Source: Bacteroidota bacterium
GTDB taxonomy: Bacteria; Bacteroidota; Bacteroidia; Bacteroidales; Prolixibacteraceae
Direction of reading: 5' to 3'
Assembly: GCA_023251435.1 (NCBI GenBank)
Contig: JAHEYU010000026.1
Span: 1 to 64,000 of the forward strand
Length of the DNA: 64,000 nt
The notes beneath the pieces were generated by a model. That model searched no databases. It was not told the origin of the DNA and saw only the letters and a list, made by a program, of their open reading frames with translations. Positions 17,436 to 26,168 of the stretch are shown one piece after another (within the stretch, counting starts at the first letter, position 1; each line of letters begins with the position of its first letter). The position numbers and the translations under genes are program-made.

Positions 17436-19919
17436 ATGAAGGTTCTCGATTTCATACGGCTTATACGCAAACATTTGGTGTTGCTTATGGGTGCGCCCTT
17501 GCTGCTTGCCCTTATTGTAATTCTTCTGACTGATAATCCTGATTATAAATATGCTTCTCAAACAACACTTTATACAGGAATAGCTAGCGGATCGAGTGTT
17601 GAAATGGATAAATCGTTCAACTATTTTGCCAACAATACGGCGTTCGATAACCTGATTAATATTATCAAATCGCGCAATACACAGCAGGAAGTTGCTATTC
17701 GCCTTTTAAGTCAGCACCTGATGTTAAAAGGTCCTGATCCGAAGTTTATTTCTTCAAAATCTTATGCCGAATTAAAAAAAATTACGCCGGAATATATCTA
17801 TTCCTATGTTGTGTCAGAATTACCAGCAAACGACAATCTTCCGGTTCTCCATTCCGGATTACAATCCGGACCCGATTCTCTGCTCAATCAGGAGGCTTTT
17901 TCATTTGGTGAAAGTCAGGAATTAAATTCAAGTGAAGTACCTGAAAGCATCAATCCGGAAGCCTACGAACAGACGGTAAAAAACCTTACAGAATTGATGG
18001 CCGGCAGCGATACCAATTTTGTTTACAAACTGCTGAATTTCCCCAATCCTCATTACTCCTTCAAAGATATCTCGGGAATTAAAGTTCAGCGGATTGGTAC
18101 AAGCGATTTGGTTCAGTTAAACTATGAGAGCGACGATCCGGGCATTTGTCAGCAAACTCTGGCAATTATGACCAATGTATGTGTCAGAAATTTCCGCGAT
18201 GTAAAAGAGAACCGCTCCGACGCCGTGGTAAAATACTTTGAACACCAGCTAAAACTGGCAGCAGCTCGTCTGAAAGTGGCCGAAGACAAACTTCTTGAAT
18301 TCAACAAAGCAAACAACATCATCAACTATTACGAGCAAAGTAAGGCCGTTGCGGTGGTAAAGGAAGATCTGGATGTGGAATACAACAACAAACGCATCAA
18401 TCTGGCTGGTTTACAGGCTGCCATTAAACGCCTGGAAGAAAAGATGGGCATTCAGGAGCAAATTCAGCTGAAGAGTACCAAAATAATGACCACTAAAAAT
18501 CAGCTGGGAGAATTGAATTACCGGATTGCAACTGCCGAAACATATAAAAATCCAGAAAATAATGACTTCAGAAATCTGGCCCAGCTGAAATCTGAAGCTG
18601 AAAAACTTAAAGTAGAGATTAAAGCCGCTGTCGGCGAATTGTATTCGTATGGAAATTCTACGGAAGGGCTTCCATTGAGTACAATTCTGAATGATTGGAT
18701 CAGTAATGTAATTGAAGCCGAAAATATTAAGGCCGGACTGGATGTTCTGGGCGAACGAATCAAAGAGTTTCAGAAACAGTATTCCATCTATGCGCCGGCA
18801 GGAGCAAACATCAAACGTATCGAACGCGAGATATCAGTATCGGAGCAGGAATTTCTGGAAATTCTGCATGGCCTGAACCTGGCCAAGCTAAAGATGCAGG
18901 ACAATGAATTGTCGTCGAATATCAAAGTGGTCGATCTTCCCTATTTTCCCCTGTCGCCGATTCCTACCAAACGAAAGATTTTGGTTTTACTGGCACTTGT
19001 ACTTGGTTTTATCATCGTTTTGGCAAGTGTGCTTTTAGCCGAATATTTTGATCAGACCCTTAAAAATCCAGCTCATGCATCCAACGTTCTAAAATTAGCA
19101 TCCCTTGGCCTTATTCCGAAGATTTTGCTGAAAGTTCCAAAAATCCCGATTTCAACAATTACAAACAGGTTGCTCGAAATTACCATGCAGAATATTGAAC
19201 TCTATTTTAAGCAACACTATTCGGGGAAACAGGTTAAAACACTTTTATTTTTCAGCACCCAGCCACAGGAAGGCAAGTCGGTTATTGCCGGGAATCTGGC
19301 ACTTAGTCTCAGGAATAAAGGGAAAAAGGTTCTGTATCTGAATTATTCCACCGAATCAGTTTCGCACGAGAATGGATCATGGGCGGCGGAAAATACTATT
19401 GATGGCAGTAAAAACAAGCCGGTCAAAATTCAAAAACCATCTTTCTTGAACAAACTGCTGGGTTATCCCGATATCCGGATCGACTATGAAAGTCCTTTTT
19501 TGGCAGAGCCCGAAAAGTATCTTGGAAAACATGAGTTCGTGAAATACCGCATCGATGAATCATTCCAGGGGAAAAGTAATTTTCAGGAATTAGTTGGCCA
19601 AAGTATGTCGGAATTGCCTGAATATGTGTTGATTGAAATTCCTGCCATATTGTTTCACGCCTATCCGGTTGGTTTTGTTGCCGGGATCGATTTGCCGGTC
19701 CTGGTATGCCGGTCGAACAGGGTTTGGTCGGAAGCTGATCAGACTGCCCTGGATACAATTATGAAATTTACCGGGAAAGCCAGTCATTTTATCCTGAATG
19801 GTGTTGAATTACCGGTCATTGAATCGGTTTTGGGCGAATTACCAAAAAAGCGCAGCAAATTCCGAAGAGCAATAAAAAAACTCATTCTTTTTCAGTTCCT
19901 GTCGAGAACCCATTTATAA
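17436..19919 (+). CDS. Wzz/Wzc-like chain-length determinant with degenerate BY-kinase domain
   Basis: The 827-residue inner-membrane protein has a Wzz domain. It shows an N-terminal TM (~15-33, LVLLMGAPLLLALIVILL), a long coiled-coil periplasmic region (~230-490) and a second TM (~505-530, KRKILVLLALVLGFIIVLASVLLAEYF). The cytoplasmic part has a P-loop-like STQPQEGKSVIAGNLA (~604-620). The Walker A' motif is absent, the Walker B-like segment is YVLIEIPAI with Glu in place of Asp, and there is no C-terminal Tyr cluster, so tyrosine-kinase activity is doubtful. It probably controls polymer length and export together with the TolC-like and polymerase genes. An in-frame palindrome lies at 17853-17870 in a loop segment (HSGLQSGPDS). 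Confidence 0.85.
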   Translation: MKVLDFIRLIRKHLVLLMGAPLLLALIVILLTDNPDYKYASQTTLYTGIASGSSVEMDKSFNYFANNTAFDNLINIIKSRNTQQEVAIRLLSQHLMLKGPDPKFISSKSYAELKKITPEYIYSYVVSELPANDNLPVLHSGLQSGPDSLLNQEAFSFGESQELNSSEVPESINPEAYEQTVKNLTELMAGSDTNFVYKLLNFPNPHYSFKDISGIKVQRIGTSDLVQLNYESDDPGICQQTLAIMTNVCVRNFRDVKENRSDAVVKYFEHQLKLAAARLKVAEDKLLEFNKANNIINYYEQSKAVAVVKEDLDVEYNNKRINLAGLQAAIKRLEEKMGIQEQIQLKSTKIMTTKNQLGELNYRIATAETYKNPENNDFRNLAQLKSEAEKLKVEIKAAVGELYSYGNSTEGLPLSTILNDWISNVIEAENIKAGLDVLGERIKEFQKQYSIYAPAGANIKRIEREISVSEQEFLEILHGLNLAKLKMQDNELSSNIKVVDLPYFPLSPIPTKRKILVLLALVLGFIIVLASVLLAEYFDQTLKNPAHASNVLKLASLGLIPKILLKVPKIPISTITNRLLEITMQNIELYFKQHYSGKQVKTLLFFSTQPQEGKSVIAGNLALSLRNKGKKVLYLNYSTESVSHENGSWAAENTIDGSKNKPVKIQKPSFLNKLLGYPDIRIDYESPFLAEPEKYLGKHEFVKYRIDESFQGKSNFQELVGQSMSELPEYVLIEIPAILFHAYPVGFVAGIDLPVLVCRSNRVWSEADQTALDTIMKFTGKASHFILNGVELPVIESVLGELPKKRSKFRRAIKKLILFQFLSRTHL
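17853..17870. repeat. Palindrome TCCGGATT-AC-AATCCGGA inside the Wzz coding sequence
   Basis: A perfect inverted repeat with 8-bp arms lies in a low-complexity, probably disordered insert of the Wzz/Wzc-like protein. Its GGATTACAATCC centre resembles the intergenic palindromes at 3356-3402, so it may be a miniature element tolerated in frame. Confidence 0.65.
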
Positions 19920-19931
19920 AATCAAGCAGCG

Positions 19932-21302
19932 TTGAAAGACACCATAAAAAAGATTGTCAGGGAAGATAATTTTCTGTCGCTGGCCGGAAACCTGGTCATC
20001 GCTTTTTTTGGTTTTGCTGGCTTTGCCATGCTTGCCCGTAGTTTTCCGCTTGGCGTTTTTGGCGAATGGGTTATTTTTATTTCGGCCGGGAGTTTTATTG
20101 AAATGTTTCGGTTTGGAATTACAAATACGGCCATCATCCGGTATTTATCCGGAGCCGAAAAGGAGGAACGCCTTAAATTTATCGGGTCCAACGGATTAAT
20201 CGGACTGGCTGCTACGATCTTTGTTGCCATCCTTCTGGCAGTTTGCAACCTGTTTTTTTCAGAATCAATTAGTCACGCGGGTTACGGATTATTTTTTACC
20301 TGGTATCCATTACTGGCCATTGTCAACCTTCCGTTGAATACGGCCTTGGTAATTTTGCAGGCCGATCGGAAATTCGGACAAATGTTTCTGCTAAAACTGA
20401 TTACCAGCGGAGGCTTTTTTCTGGTTCTCATAATTAATTTCTTTTTTGTAAAGATGAACCTGACACAATTGGTGTGGGCGATGTTGGCCATCAATTTTCT
20501 GGCTTCAGGCACCTGTACAGTTTTGGGTTGGGACGGATTCACCCATCTGCTGAAAGCCTCGCGAAAAACAACGCGGGTGTTGCTCGATTTTGGAAAGTAC
20601 ACCACGTTTACCCTGATTGGAACCAATTTGCTCCGCAGCGCAGATACCCTGATCATCAGTTTAAGTCCGTTGGGAACTGCCGCAGTTGCGTTATACAGCA
20701 TTCCTATTAAGTTGACAGAAATTCAGCAGATTCCGCTTCGGAGTTTTGCAGCTACTGCATTCCCAAAAATGTCGAAAGCCAGTATTCAGAATAATATTCA
20801 GGAAGTAAAAAACCTGTTTTATACTTATTCCGGTGCAATGACCTACCTGTTTGTGTTTATCAGTCTTTTTACCTTTCTGTTTGCCGACTTTTTTGTTCTG
20901 GTTCTCGGCGGACAACAATACCTTGGTGTTGACCCGATAACCGGGTTCAATACCGTTAACATCGTTCGGATATTTTCGCTCTACGGACTTCTTCTGCCCA
21001 TCGACCGCATGACAGGGATCGGCCTCGACAGCATCAACCGGCCCGACAAGAATGCTATAAAAGTTTTTATAATGGTGTCGTTCAATGTAATCGGCGATTT
21101 GATTGCTATATTTATATTTAAGTCGTTATCGATGGTTGCGGTTGCTTCTATCTTTTTTACCATTATCGGAATCTGGTTTGGATTTTATTACCTGAATAAA
21201 GAATTGTCTCTAGAATATCGTTTGATTTTCACAAAGGGGATTGAATTTTATCGAACGATTTACTATAAATTAAGGGCATCACTGATTAAGAAGGCAGAAT
21301 AA
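19932..21302 (+). CDS. Polysaccharide flippase (Wzx/MATE-like)
   Basis: This 456-residue polytopic protein has about 12 hydrophobic segments (e.g. LAGNLVIAFFGFAGFAMLARSFP, GLIGLAATIFVAILLAVCNLFF, MTYLFVFISLFTFLFADFFVLVLGG). The N-terminal pattern and internal two-fold layout match the MOP superfamily of polysaccharide transporters. It would flip undecaprenyl-linked repeat units to the periplasm. The start is TTG at 19932, 12 bp after the previous stop; the next Met is too far inside. Its position between the Wzz-like protein and the polymerase/ligase supports a Wzx/Wzy-dependent pathway. Confidence 0.85.
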   Translation: MKDTIKKIVREDNFLSLAGNLVIAFFGFAGFAMLARSFPLGVFGEWVIFISAGSFIEMFRFGITNTAIIRYLSGAEKEERLKFIGSNGLIGLAATIFVAILLAVCNLFFSESISHAGYGLFFTWYPLLAIVNLPLNTALVILQADRKFGQMFLLKLITSGGFFLVLIINFFFVKMNLTQLVWAMLAINFLASGTCTVLGWDGFTHLLKASRKTTRVLLDFGKYTTFTLIGTNLLRSADTLIISLSPLGTAAVALYSIPIKLTEIQQIPLRSFAATAFPKMSKASIQNNIQEVKNLFYTYSGAMTYLFVFISLFTFLFADFFVLVLGGQQYLGVDPITGFNTVNIVRIFSLYGLLLPIDRMTGIGLDSINRPDKNAIKVFIMVSFNVIGDLIAIFIFKSLSMVAVASIFFTIIGIWFGFYYLNKELSLEYRLIFTKGIEFYRTIYYKLRASLIKKAE

Positions 21303-21331
21303 TATTTTACGGTTTTTCAAATAATATATTT

Positions 21332-22825
21332 ATGCGGGCAAGTAATAACCCATTCGAAAAGTTGACAGGATCGGACCAGTTGCGATCTCCGGTAATGTTT
21401 GCCGGGCTCTTCGTTTTGCTTGCTTTTTCAGCTTTGGTAACCGCGAAAATCGGATTGATCGGAGGCCTTGTATTTCTATCACTTCCATTCGTTTTTGCCT
21501 ACCTGTTTTTGTTATTCCGCATGCCGGTTATTGGTTTGTATTCGGCCATTGTTTTGGGTTTTTTACTGCTGGGAATAGGCCGGTATGTTAAAGGCGTTCC
21601 GATCGGACTGGCCATGGATGGGATGTTGTATCTCACATTTATCGCCCTGTTTTTTAATAAATTTCAGGATAAAATTGACTGGAGGCCGGCATGGAAAGAC
21701 ATTACCATCTTGTCGGCTATCTGGTTTGCCTATTCCGTTTTGCAAATTTTAAATCCGGAAGCCAAAAGTTTCGAGGCCTGGTTTTCAGGTCGCGGAGTTG
21801 GTATGTACATGTTTTTACTGGTTACTTTAACCTTGCTATTTATCGACAGCGAACGCAAATTGAACCTGTTTTTTTATATCTGGGCAGTCTTTTCTGTTCT
21901 TGTTACCCTGAAGGGAATCATGCAGATTCAGTTTGGGGTCGATGCATGGGAAAAGGCATGGCTCGACGAAGGAAATTTCAAAACTCACATCCTTTTCGGT
22001 AAACTTCGGGCATTCTCCTTTTTAAGCGATGCAGGGCAATTTGGTGCCAACCAGGCTTATTCGGGAGTGGTTGCCGGAATCATGTCGATGGCCATGAAAG
22101 ACTGGCGAAAGAAATTGTTTTTTATCGCGGTTTCTCTATTGTCATTTTACGGGATGGTTATCTCCGGAACACGAGGTGCAATTAGCATTCCAGCTGCCGG
22201 GTTTGCACTTTTTTTTATTCTGCGGAAGAATAAAATGGTACTGATTTCTGGTTTTATCATGATGGTAGCCGTCTTCTATTTTTTCAAATTCACAACCATT
22301 GGTCAGGGAAATGATCAGATACGGCGCATGAGAACCGCCTTTGATCCGAATGATGCTTCATTTCAGGTTCGGCTGGAAAATCAACGAATACTGAAAACCT
22401 ATATGGCGTCACGTCCTTTTGGCGGTGGAATCGGTCATGGTGGTGTAAAAGCCCAAAAATACCTGCCCAATGCATTTTTGTCGCAGGTTCCAACAGATAG
22501 TGGATATGTCCTGGTATGGGTTGAAATGGGAATTGTAGGACTTTTGCTGCTTTTGTTTATCCTTTTTTATGTGATCGTTACTTCATCATTCCGGATCATG
22601 TTCCGGATTCGCGATCCAATACTGAAATTAAAGATGGCTGCTCTGACCTGCGGAATGTCTGGGATCATGGTAGCCAATTACGGCAATGCGGTACTTGGAC
22701 AAATGCCGACCAGTATGTTGATTTACATTTCGATGGCGTTGCTGATGAACATGAAATCATTTGATACCAAAGATCCTGAAACCATTCAGGAAAAAATATT
22801 AATTCCAAATTCTTTAACGAGCTAA
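21332..22825 (+). CDS. O-antigen ligase/polymerase (Wzy-like)
   Basis: The 497-residue integral membrane protein has about 11-12 TM segments. It has a large loop with the Wzy_C/O-antigen-ligase pattern: GTRGAISIPAAGFALFFI, then RPFGGGIGHGGVKAQKY...VPTDSGYVLVWVEMGIVGLLLLLFIL. It probably polymerises repeat units in the periplasm or ligates them to an acceptor. It lies between the flippase and galE genes in the same direction with small gaps. The family call is firm; polymerase versus ligase cannot be decided from sequence alone. Confidence 0.85.
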   Translation: MRASNNPFEKLTGSDQLRSPVMFAGLFVLLAFSALVTAKIGLIGGLVFLSLPFVFAYLFLLFRMPVIGLYSAIVLGFLLLGIGRYVKGVPIGLAMDGMLYLTFIALFFNKFQDKIDWRPAWKDITILSAIWFAYSVLQILNPEAKSFEAWFSGRGVGMYMFLLVTLTLLFIDSERKLNLFFYIWAVFSVLVTLKGIMQIQFGVDAWEKAWLDEGNFKTHILFGKLRAFSFLSDAGQFGANQAYSGVVAGIMSMAMKDWRKKLFFIAVSLLSFYGMVISGTRGAISIPAAGFALFFILRKNKMVLISGFIMMVAVFYFFKFTTIGQGNDQIRRMRTAFDPNDASFQVRLENQRILKTYMASRPFGGGIGHGGVKAQKYLPNAFLSQVPTDSGYVLVWVEMGIVGLLLLLFILFYVIVTSSFRIMFRIRDPILKLKMAALTCGMSGIMVANYGNAVLGQMPTSMLIYISMALLMNMKSFDTKDPETIQEKILIPNSLTS

Positions 22826-22835
22826 ATTTCTGATT

Positions 22836-23858
22836 ATGAAAAAAATATTAGTCACAGGCGGTACCGGGTTTATTGGTTCGCATACGGTAGTTGAACTTCA
22901 GCAGGAAGGCTATGAAGTAATTATTGTGGATAATTTTTCCAATTCGTCGATTGATGTTTTGGATAACATTACCCGGATTACAGGGATCAAACCTGCTTTT
23001 GAGGAATTTGACTTGTCGGATCGAATAAAAACAGCTGACTTTTTCAGGAGAAACAAGGATATTGAAGGAATTATTCATTTTGCAGCGTTTAAGGCCGTGG
23101 GCGAATCGATGGAAAAGCCCATTGAGTATTACCAGAACAACGTGGTTTCATTGCTCAACATTCTGGAAAACATGAAAGCTTATGGTATTCGTGATATGGT
23201 TTTCAGTTCTTCATGCACGGTTTATGGTCAGCCCGACGAACTACCGGTTACCGAGCAGGCTCCTATTAAACAGGCATGGTCGCCCTACGGAAATACCAAA
23301 CAGATGTGCGAGGAAATCCTAAGTTTTACCACTTCAGCTTTGCCCATTCGAACCATTGCACTTCGGTATTTTAATCCGATTGGGGCGCACGAATCGGCAT
23401 TAATTGGCGAGTTGCCATTGGGTGTTCCCAATAACCTGGTGCCATTCATTACACAAACGGCAATCGGATTGCGCAAAGTTTTAAGTGTTTTTGGCGATGA
23501 TTACAATACGCCGGATGGCACTGCCATTCGCGATTACATTCATGTGGTCGATATTGCCAAAGCACATGTGGTAGCTATTCAGCGAATGATTGGAGAAAAA
23601 GGAAAATCAGATTTGGAGATTTTCAATTTGGGTACAGGAAACGGATCTTCAGTACTTGAAGTGATTCAGTCGTTCGAGCGAGTTAGCGGCGAGAAATTAA
23701 ATTACCAGATCAAGCCACGGCGTCCGGGAGATGTTGAAAAAGTATGGGCGGATACACGTTTCGCCAACGAAGAACTGGGCTGGAAAGCGGAGCTGGGCAT
23801 GGATGAAATGATGGCTTCAGCATGGAAATGGGAAAAGGCTCTGGCATCAAAAAAATGA
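22836..23858 (+). CDS. galE: UDP-glucose 4-epimerase
   Basis: This 340-residue extended SDR enzyme has the Rossmann motif GGTGFIGSHTVVELQQEG and the catalytic triad: SSSCTVYG (Ser/Thr) with YGNTK (Tyr-x3-Lys). Further GalE-specific blocks are ALRYFNPIGAH, IRDYIHVVDIAKAH and the C-terminal RPGDVEKVWAD. It interconverts UDP-glucose and UDP-galactose with bound NAD. It lies inside the exopolysaccharide operon and would supply UDP-Gal for the glycosyltransferases that follow. Length is standard. Confidence 0.94.
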   Translation: MKKILVTGGTGFIGSHTVVELQQEGYEVIIVDNFSNSSIDVLDNITRITGIKPAFEEFDLSDRIKTADFFRRNKDIEGIIHFAAFKAVGESMEKPIEYYQNNVVSLLNILENMKAYGIRDMVFSSSCTVYGQPDELPVTEQAPIKQAWSPYGNTKQMCEEILSFTTSALPIRTIALRYFNPIGAHESALIGELPLGVPNNLVPFITQTAIGLRKVLSVFGDDYNTPDGTAIRDYIHVVDIAKAHVVAIQRMIGEKGKSDLEIFNLGTGNGSSVLEVIQSFERVSGEKLNYQIKPRRPGDVEKVWADTRFANEELGWKAELGMDEMMASAWKWEKALASKK

Positions 23859-23949
23859 GTTTTCCGGATTAATTTATTCGTATCTTCATAAAGTTAAACA
23901 ACCCAATCAGATCAGTAAGTATTTTTTATAGAACACAAAAACAGATCAC

Positions 23950-25140
23950 ATGAACGGAAGAGATTTTATTATCACCGGGCTGCAGTCCTGGGATATTCCG
24001 ATTGGCTCAAATGCCATTGACATCGCGAGAGAAATTTCAGTAAACAACCGGGTGTTGTATGTGAACACCCCTTTGGATCAAATGACCCTGATGAGAAATC
24101 AGATTAAACCTGAAATGATGCACCGCCTCGATGTTCTGAAGAAAAAACTCGATCCTCTGCGCAAGATTTCAGATTCCCTTTGGGTGCTTGATCTTCCTTT
24201 TTCAATTTGGTCGGTTAACGGACTGCCAGATGGTTTTCTATTCGATTTTTTTAACCGCCTGAACAACCAAAAGATATTCAATTACGTGCGAAAAGTGGCT
24301 GCTGAACTGAACTTCAAAGATTACATCCATTTTATCGACAACGACATTTACCGCAGTTTCTATTCAAAAGAATGCCTGAAACCAGCTCTTTCGGTTTATT
24401 ATCGCCGCGATAACCTGCAACCATACGAATACTGGAATAAACATGTTGGCCGGCTGGAACCACTGATCATCGAAAAGAGCGATGTAGTAGTCTGCAATTC
24501 ACCGCAATACGCCGATTTTTCAAGGCCATTCAATCCGAAAAGTTACGACATTGGTCAGGGCGTCGATCTGTCGGCCTACAATCCGGATTTGGAATATGAG
24601 CTGCCTAAAGAATTCAAATCCATTCCTGAACCACGAATCGGATACATTGGCGACATCAACAGCCTGCGTCTCGACCCGGATTTGTTGCACGATCTGGCAA
24701 AAAGCAAACCAGATTATTCGTTTGTCATTATCGGCGGCGAGGATAAAGTTTTTAAAGAACACGCCCTTCACAGCTTGAAGAATGTGTATTTTCCCGGAAG
24801 CATCGCCAAAAATACTGTTCCGCAATACATGTCGGCCCTGCAGGTTTGCCTCAATCCGCAGAAACTGAACGAAATTACCAATGGGAACTATCCGCGTAAA
24901 GTGGACGAATACCTGGCAATGGGGAAATCGGTAATCGCCACTAAAACAGCTACCATGGATTTGTTCCGTGATCATGCTTACTTGTGTCTGGGTGTTGCCG
25001 AATATCAGGAAGCCGTTGAAAAAGCGATTCAGGATACCGATCCCTCCAATCGTGCCGAACGAATTCGTTTTGCCAGGTCGCACAGCTGGAAAAACAATGT
25101 AGAAGCCATTTACAGTCATATTCAGGAATTAAACCAATAA
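23950..25140 (+). CDS. Glycosyltransferase (GT-B fold, GT4/TuaH-like)
   Basis: The 396-residue cytosolic protein has an N-terminal Rossmann part (FIITGLQSWDIPIGSNAIDIAREISVNNRVLYVNTP). The C-terminal GT-B donor-binding part has PRIGYIGDINSLRLDPDLLHDL, YFPGSIAKNTVPQYMSALQVCLNP and NYPRKVDEYLAMGKSVIATKTATMDLF, where the Lys/Glu segment contacts the nucleotide-sugar phosphate. It resembles glycosyltransferases of teichuronic-acid and capsule loci. Donor and acceptor cannot be read from sequence. It sits 91 bp after galE and 10 bp before the PRTase-HAD gene. Confidence 0.8.
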   Translation: MNGRDFIITGLQSWDIPIGSNAIDIAREISVNNRVLYVNTPLDQMTLMRNQIKPEMMHRLDVLKKKLDPLRKISDSLWVLDLPFSIWSVNGLPDGFLFDFFNRLNNQKIFNYVRKVAAELNFKDYIHFIDNDIYRSFYSKECLKPALSVYYRRDNLQPYEYWNKHVGRLEPLIIEKSDVVVCNSPQYADFSRPFNPKSYDIGQGVDLSAYNPDLEYELPKEFKSIPEPRIGYIGDINSLRLDPDLLHDLAKSKPDYSFVIIGGEDKVFKEHALHSLKNVYFPGSIAKNTVPQYMSALQVCLNPQKLNEITNGNYPRKVDEYLAMGKSVIATKTATMDLFRDHAYLCLGVAEYQEAVEKAIQDTDPSNRAERIRFARSHSWKNNVEAIYSHIQELNQ

Positions 25141-25150
25141 CACAACGACT

Positions 25151-26092
25151 ATGTATTACCGGAACATTGCAGACATGAACAAGATAATCCTCAAGCGATT
25201 GAGTATTCTTCCGCGCGATTTCGATCTGATTGTAGGAGTTCCCAGAAGCGGAATGCTTCCGGCCAATTTGCTGGCTCTGTACATGAACCGGCCTTATACC
25301 GACATCCATTCGTTCCTGAACGGCCACATTTACAAAGCCGGAGCACGCGGCCAGTTTTTCGATATCAAAGAGTTTAAAAAAGTGCTGGTGGTCGACGACA
25401 GTGTTGCTTCGGGTTCGGCAATGGATAAAGTGAAGGAAAGCCTGAAAGATCTGTCGGCGCAGTTCTCGTTCAGCTACTGCGCCGTTTATGTGATTCCCGG
25501 AAAGGAAAAAACGGTTGATTATTTCTTTGAAGTGGTTCCGCTTCCCAGGTATTTCCAGTGGAATATCATGAACCACACCACACTCGAAAAAGCCTGTTTC
25601 GACATCGACGGCGTGTTGTGCGTTGACCCTACCGAGGATCAAAACGACGATGGCCCGATTTATACCGATTTTGTACTGAATGCCCCGCCACTGTTCATTC
25701 CCGGCGCTAAAATTGGTACCATTGTCACTTCGCGGCTCGAAAAATACCGCAAGGAAACCGAAGCCTGGCTTCAGAAATATAACATCAGATACAACGAGTT
25801 GGTGATGATTGACCTTCCAAATAAGGAAGCGCGTCAAAAAGCAAATAATCATGCCACCCACAAAGCCAAAACTTACGCTTCGGGGCCATTTGTTTTGATG
25901 ATTGAAAGCGACATGGGACAAGCATTGGAGATTAACCGGATCACCAAAAAACCGGTTCTCTGTACCGAAAATTTCGAAATGATTTACGATTCAGAATCAA
26001 TGCTGTACAACCTGAAAAGCGGAAAATATTTTCCATCGCTCCGGATTTTTGCACTAAAAGTCAGGGACAAGATCAGGAAAATGAGAAAGTGA
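25151..26092 (+). CDS. Phosphoribosyltransferase-HAD hydrolase fusion
   Basis: This 313-residue protein has two domains. Residues ~20-130 form a type I phosphoribosyltransferase, with the VGVPRSGMLPANLLA entry strand and the PRPP-binding loop VLVVDDSVASGSAM. Residues ~150-290 resemble a HAD phosphatase, with ACFDIDGVLCVDPT (DxDG nucleophile motif), TIVTSRLEKYR (motif II Thr) and a helix-rich C-terminus. I know no characterised enzyme with this exact architecture in a polysaccharide locus. A plausible role is making or recycling a phosphoribosyl-derived sugar donor: PRPP-dependent transfer followed by dephosphorylation, as in decaprenylphosphoryl-ribose pathways. That is inference. It is tightly placed (10 bp) after one glycosyltransferase gene and 76 bp before another. 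Confidence 0.75.
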   Translation: MYYRNIADMNKIILKRLSILPRDFDLIVGVPRSGMLPANLLALYMNRPYTDIHSFLNGHIYKAGARGQFFDIKEFKKVLVVDDSVASGSAMDKVKESLKDLSAQFSFSYCAVYVIPGKEKTVDYFFEVVPLPRYFQWNIMNHTTLEKACFDIDGVLCVDPTEDQNDDGPIYTDFVLNAPPLFIPGAKIGTIVTSRLEKYRKETEAWLQKYNIRYNELVMIDLPNKEARQKANNHATHKAKTYASGPFVLMIESDMGQALEINRITKKPVLCTENFEMIYDSESMLYNLKSGKYFPSLRIFALKVRDKIRKMRK

Positions 26093-26168
26093 GAAAATCT
26101 AATCCTGACTTTCTCTCTGGTTAAATTATCAGAACTCCGGAAGTTTACATTCTTTCAAAAATTGAATT

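Noticed and set aside
24520-25921. Long minus-strand frames opposite the glycosyltransferase and PRTase genes
   Set aside because: Antisense shadows; the plus-strand frames have clear domains and motifs.
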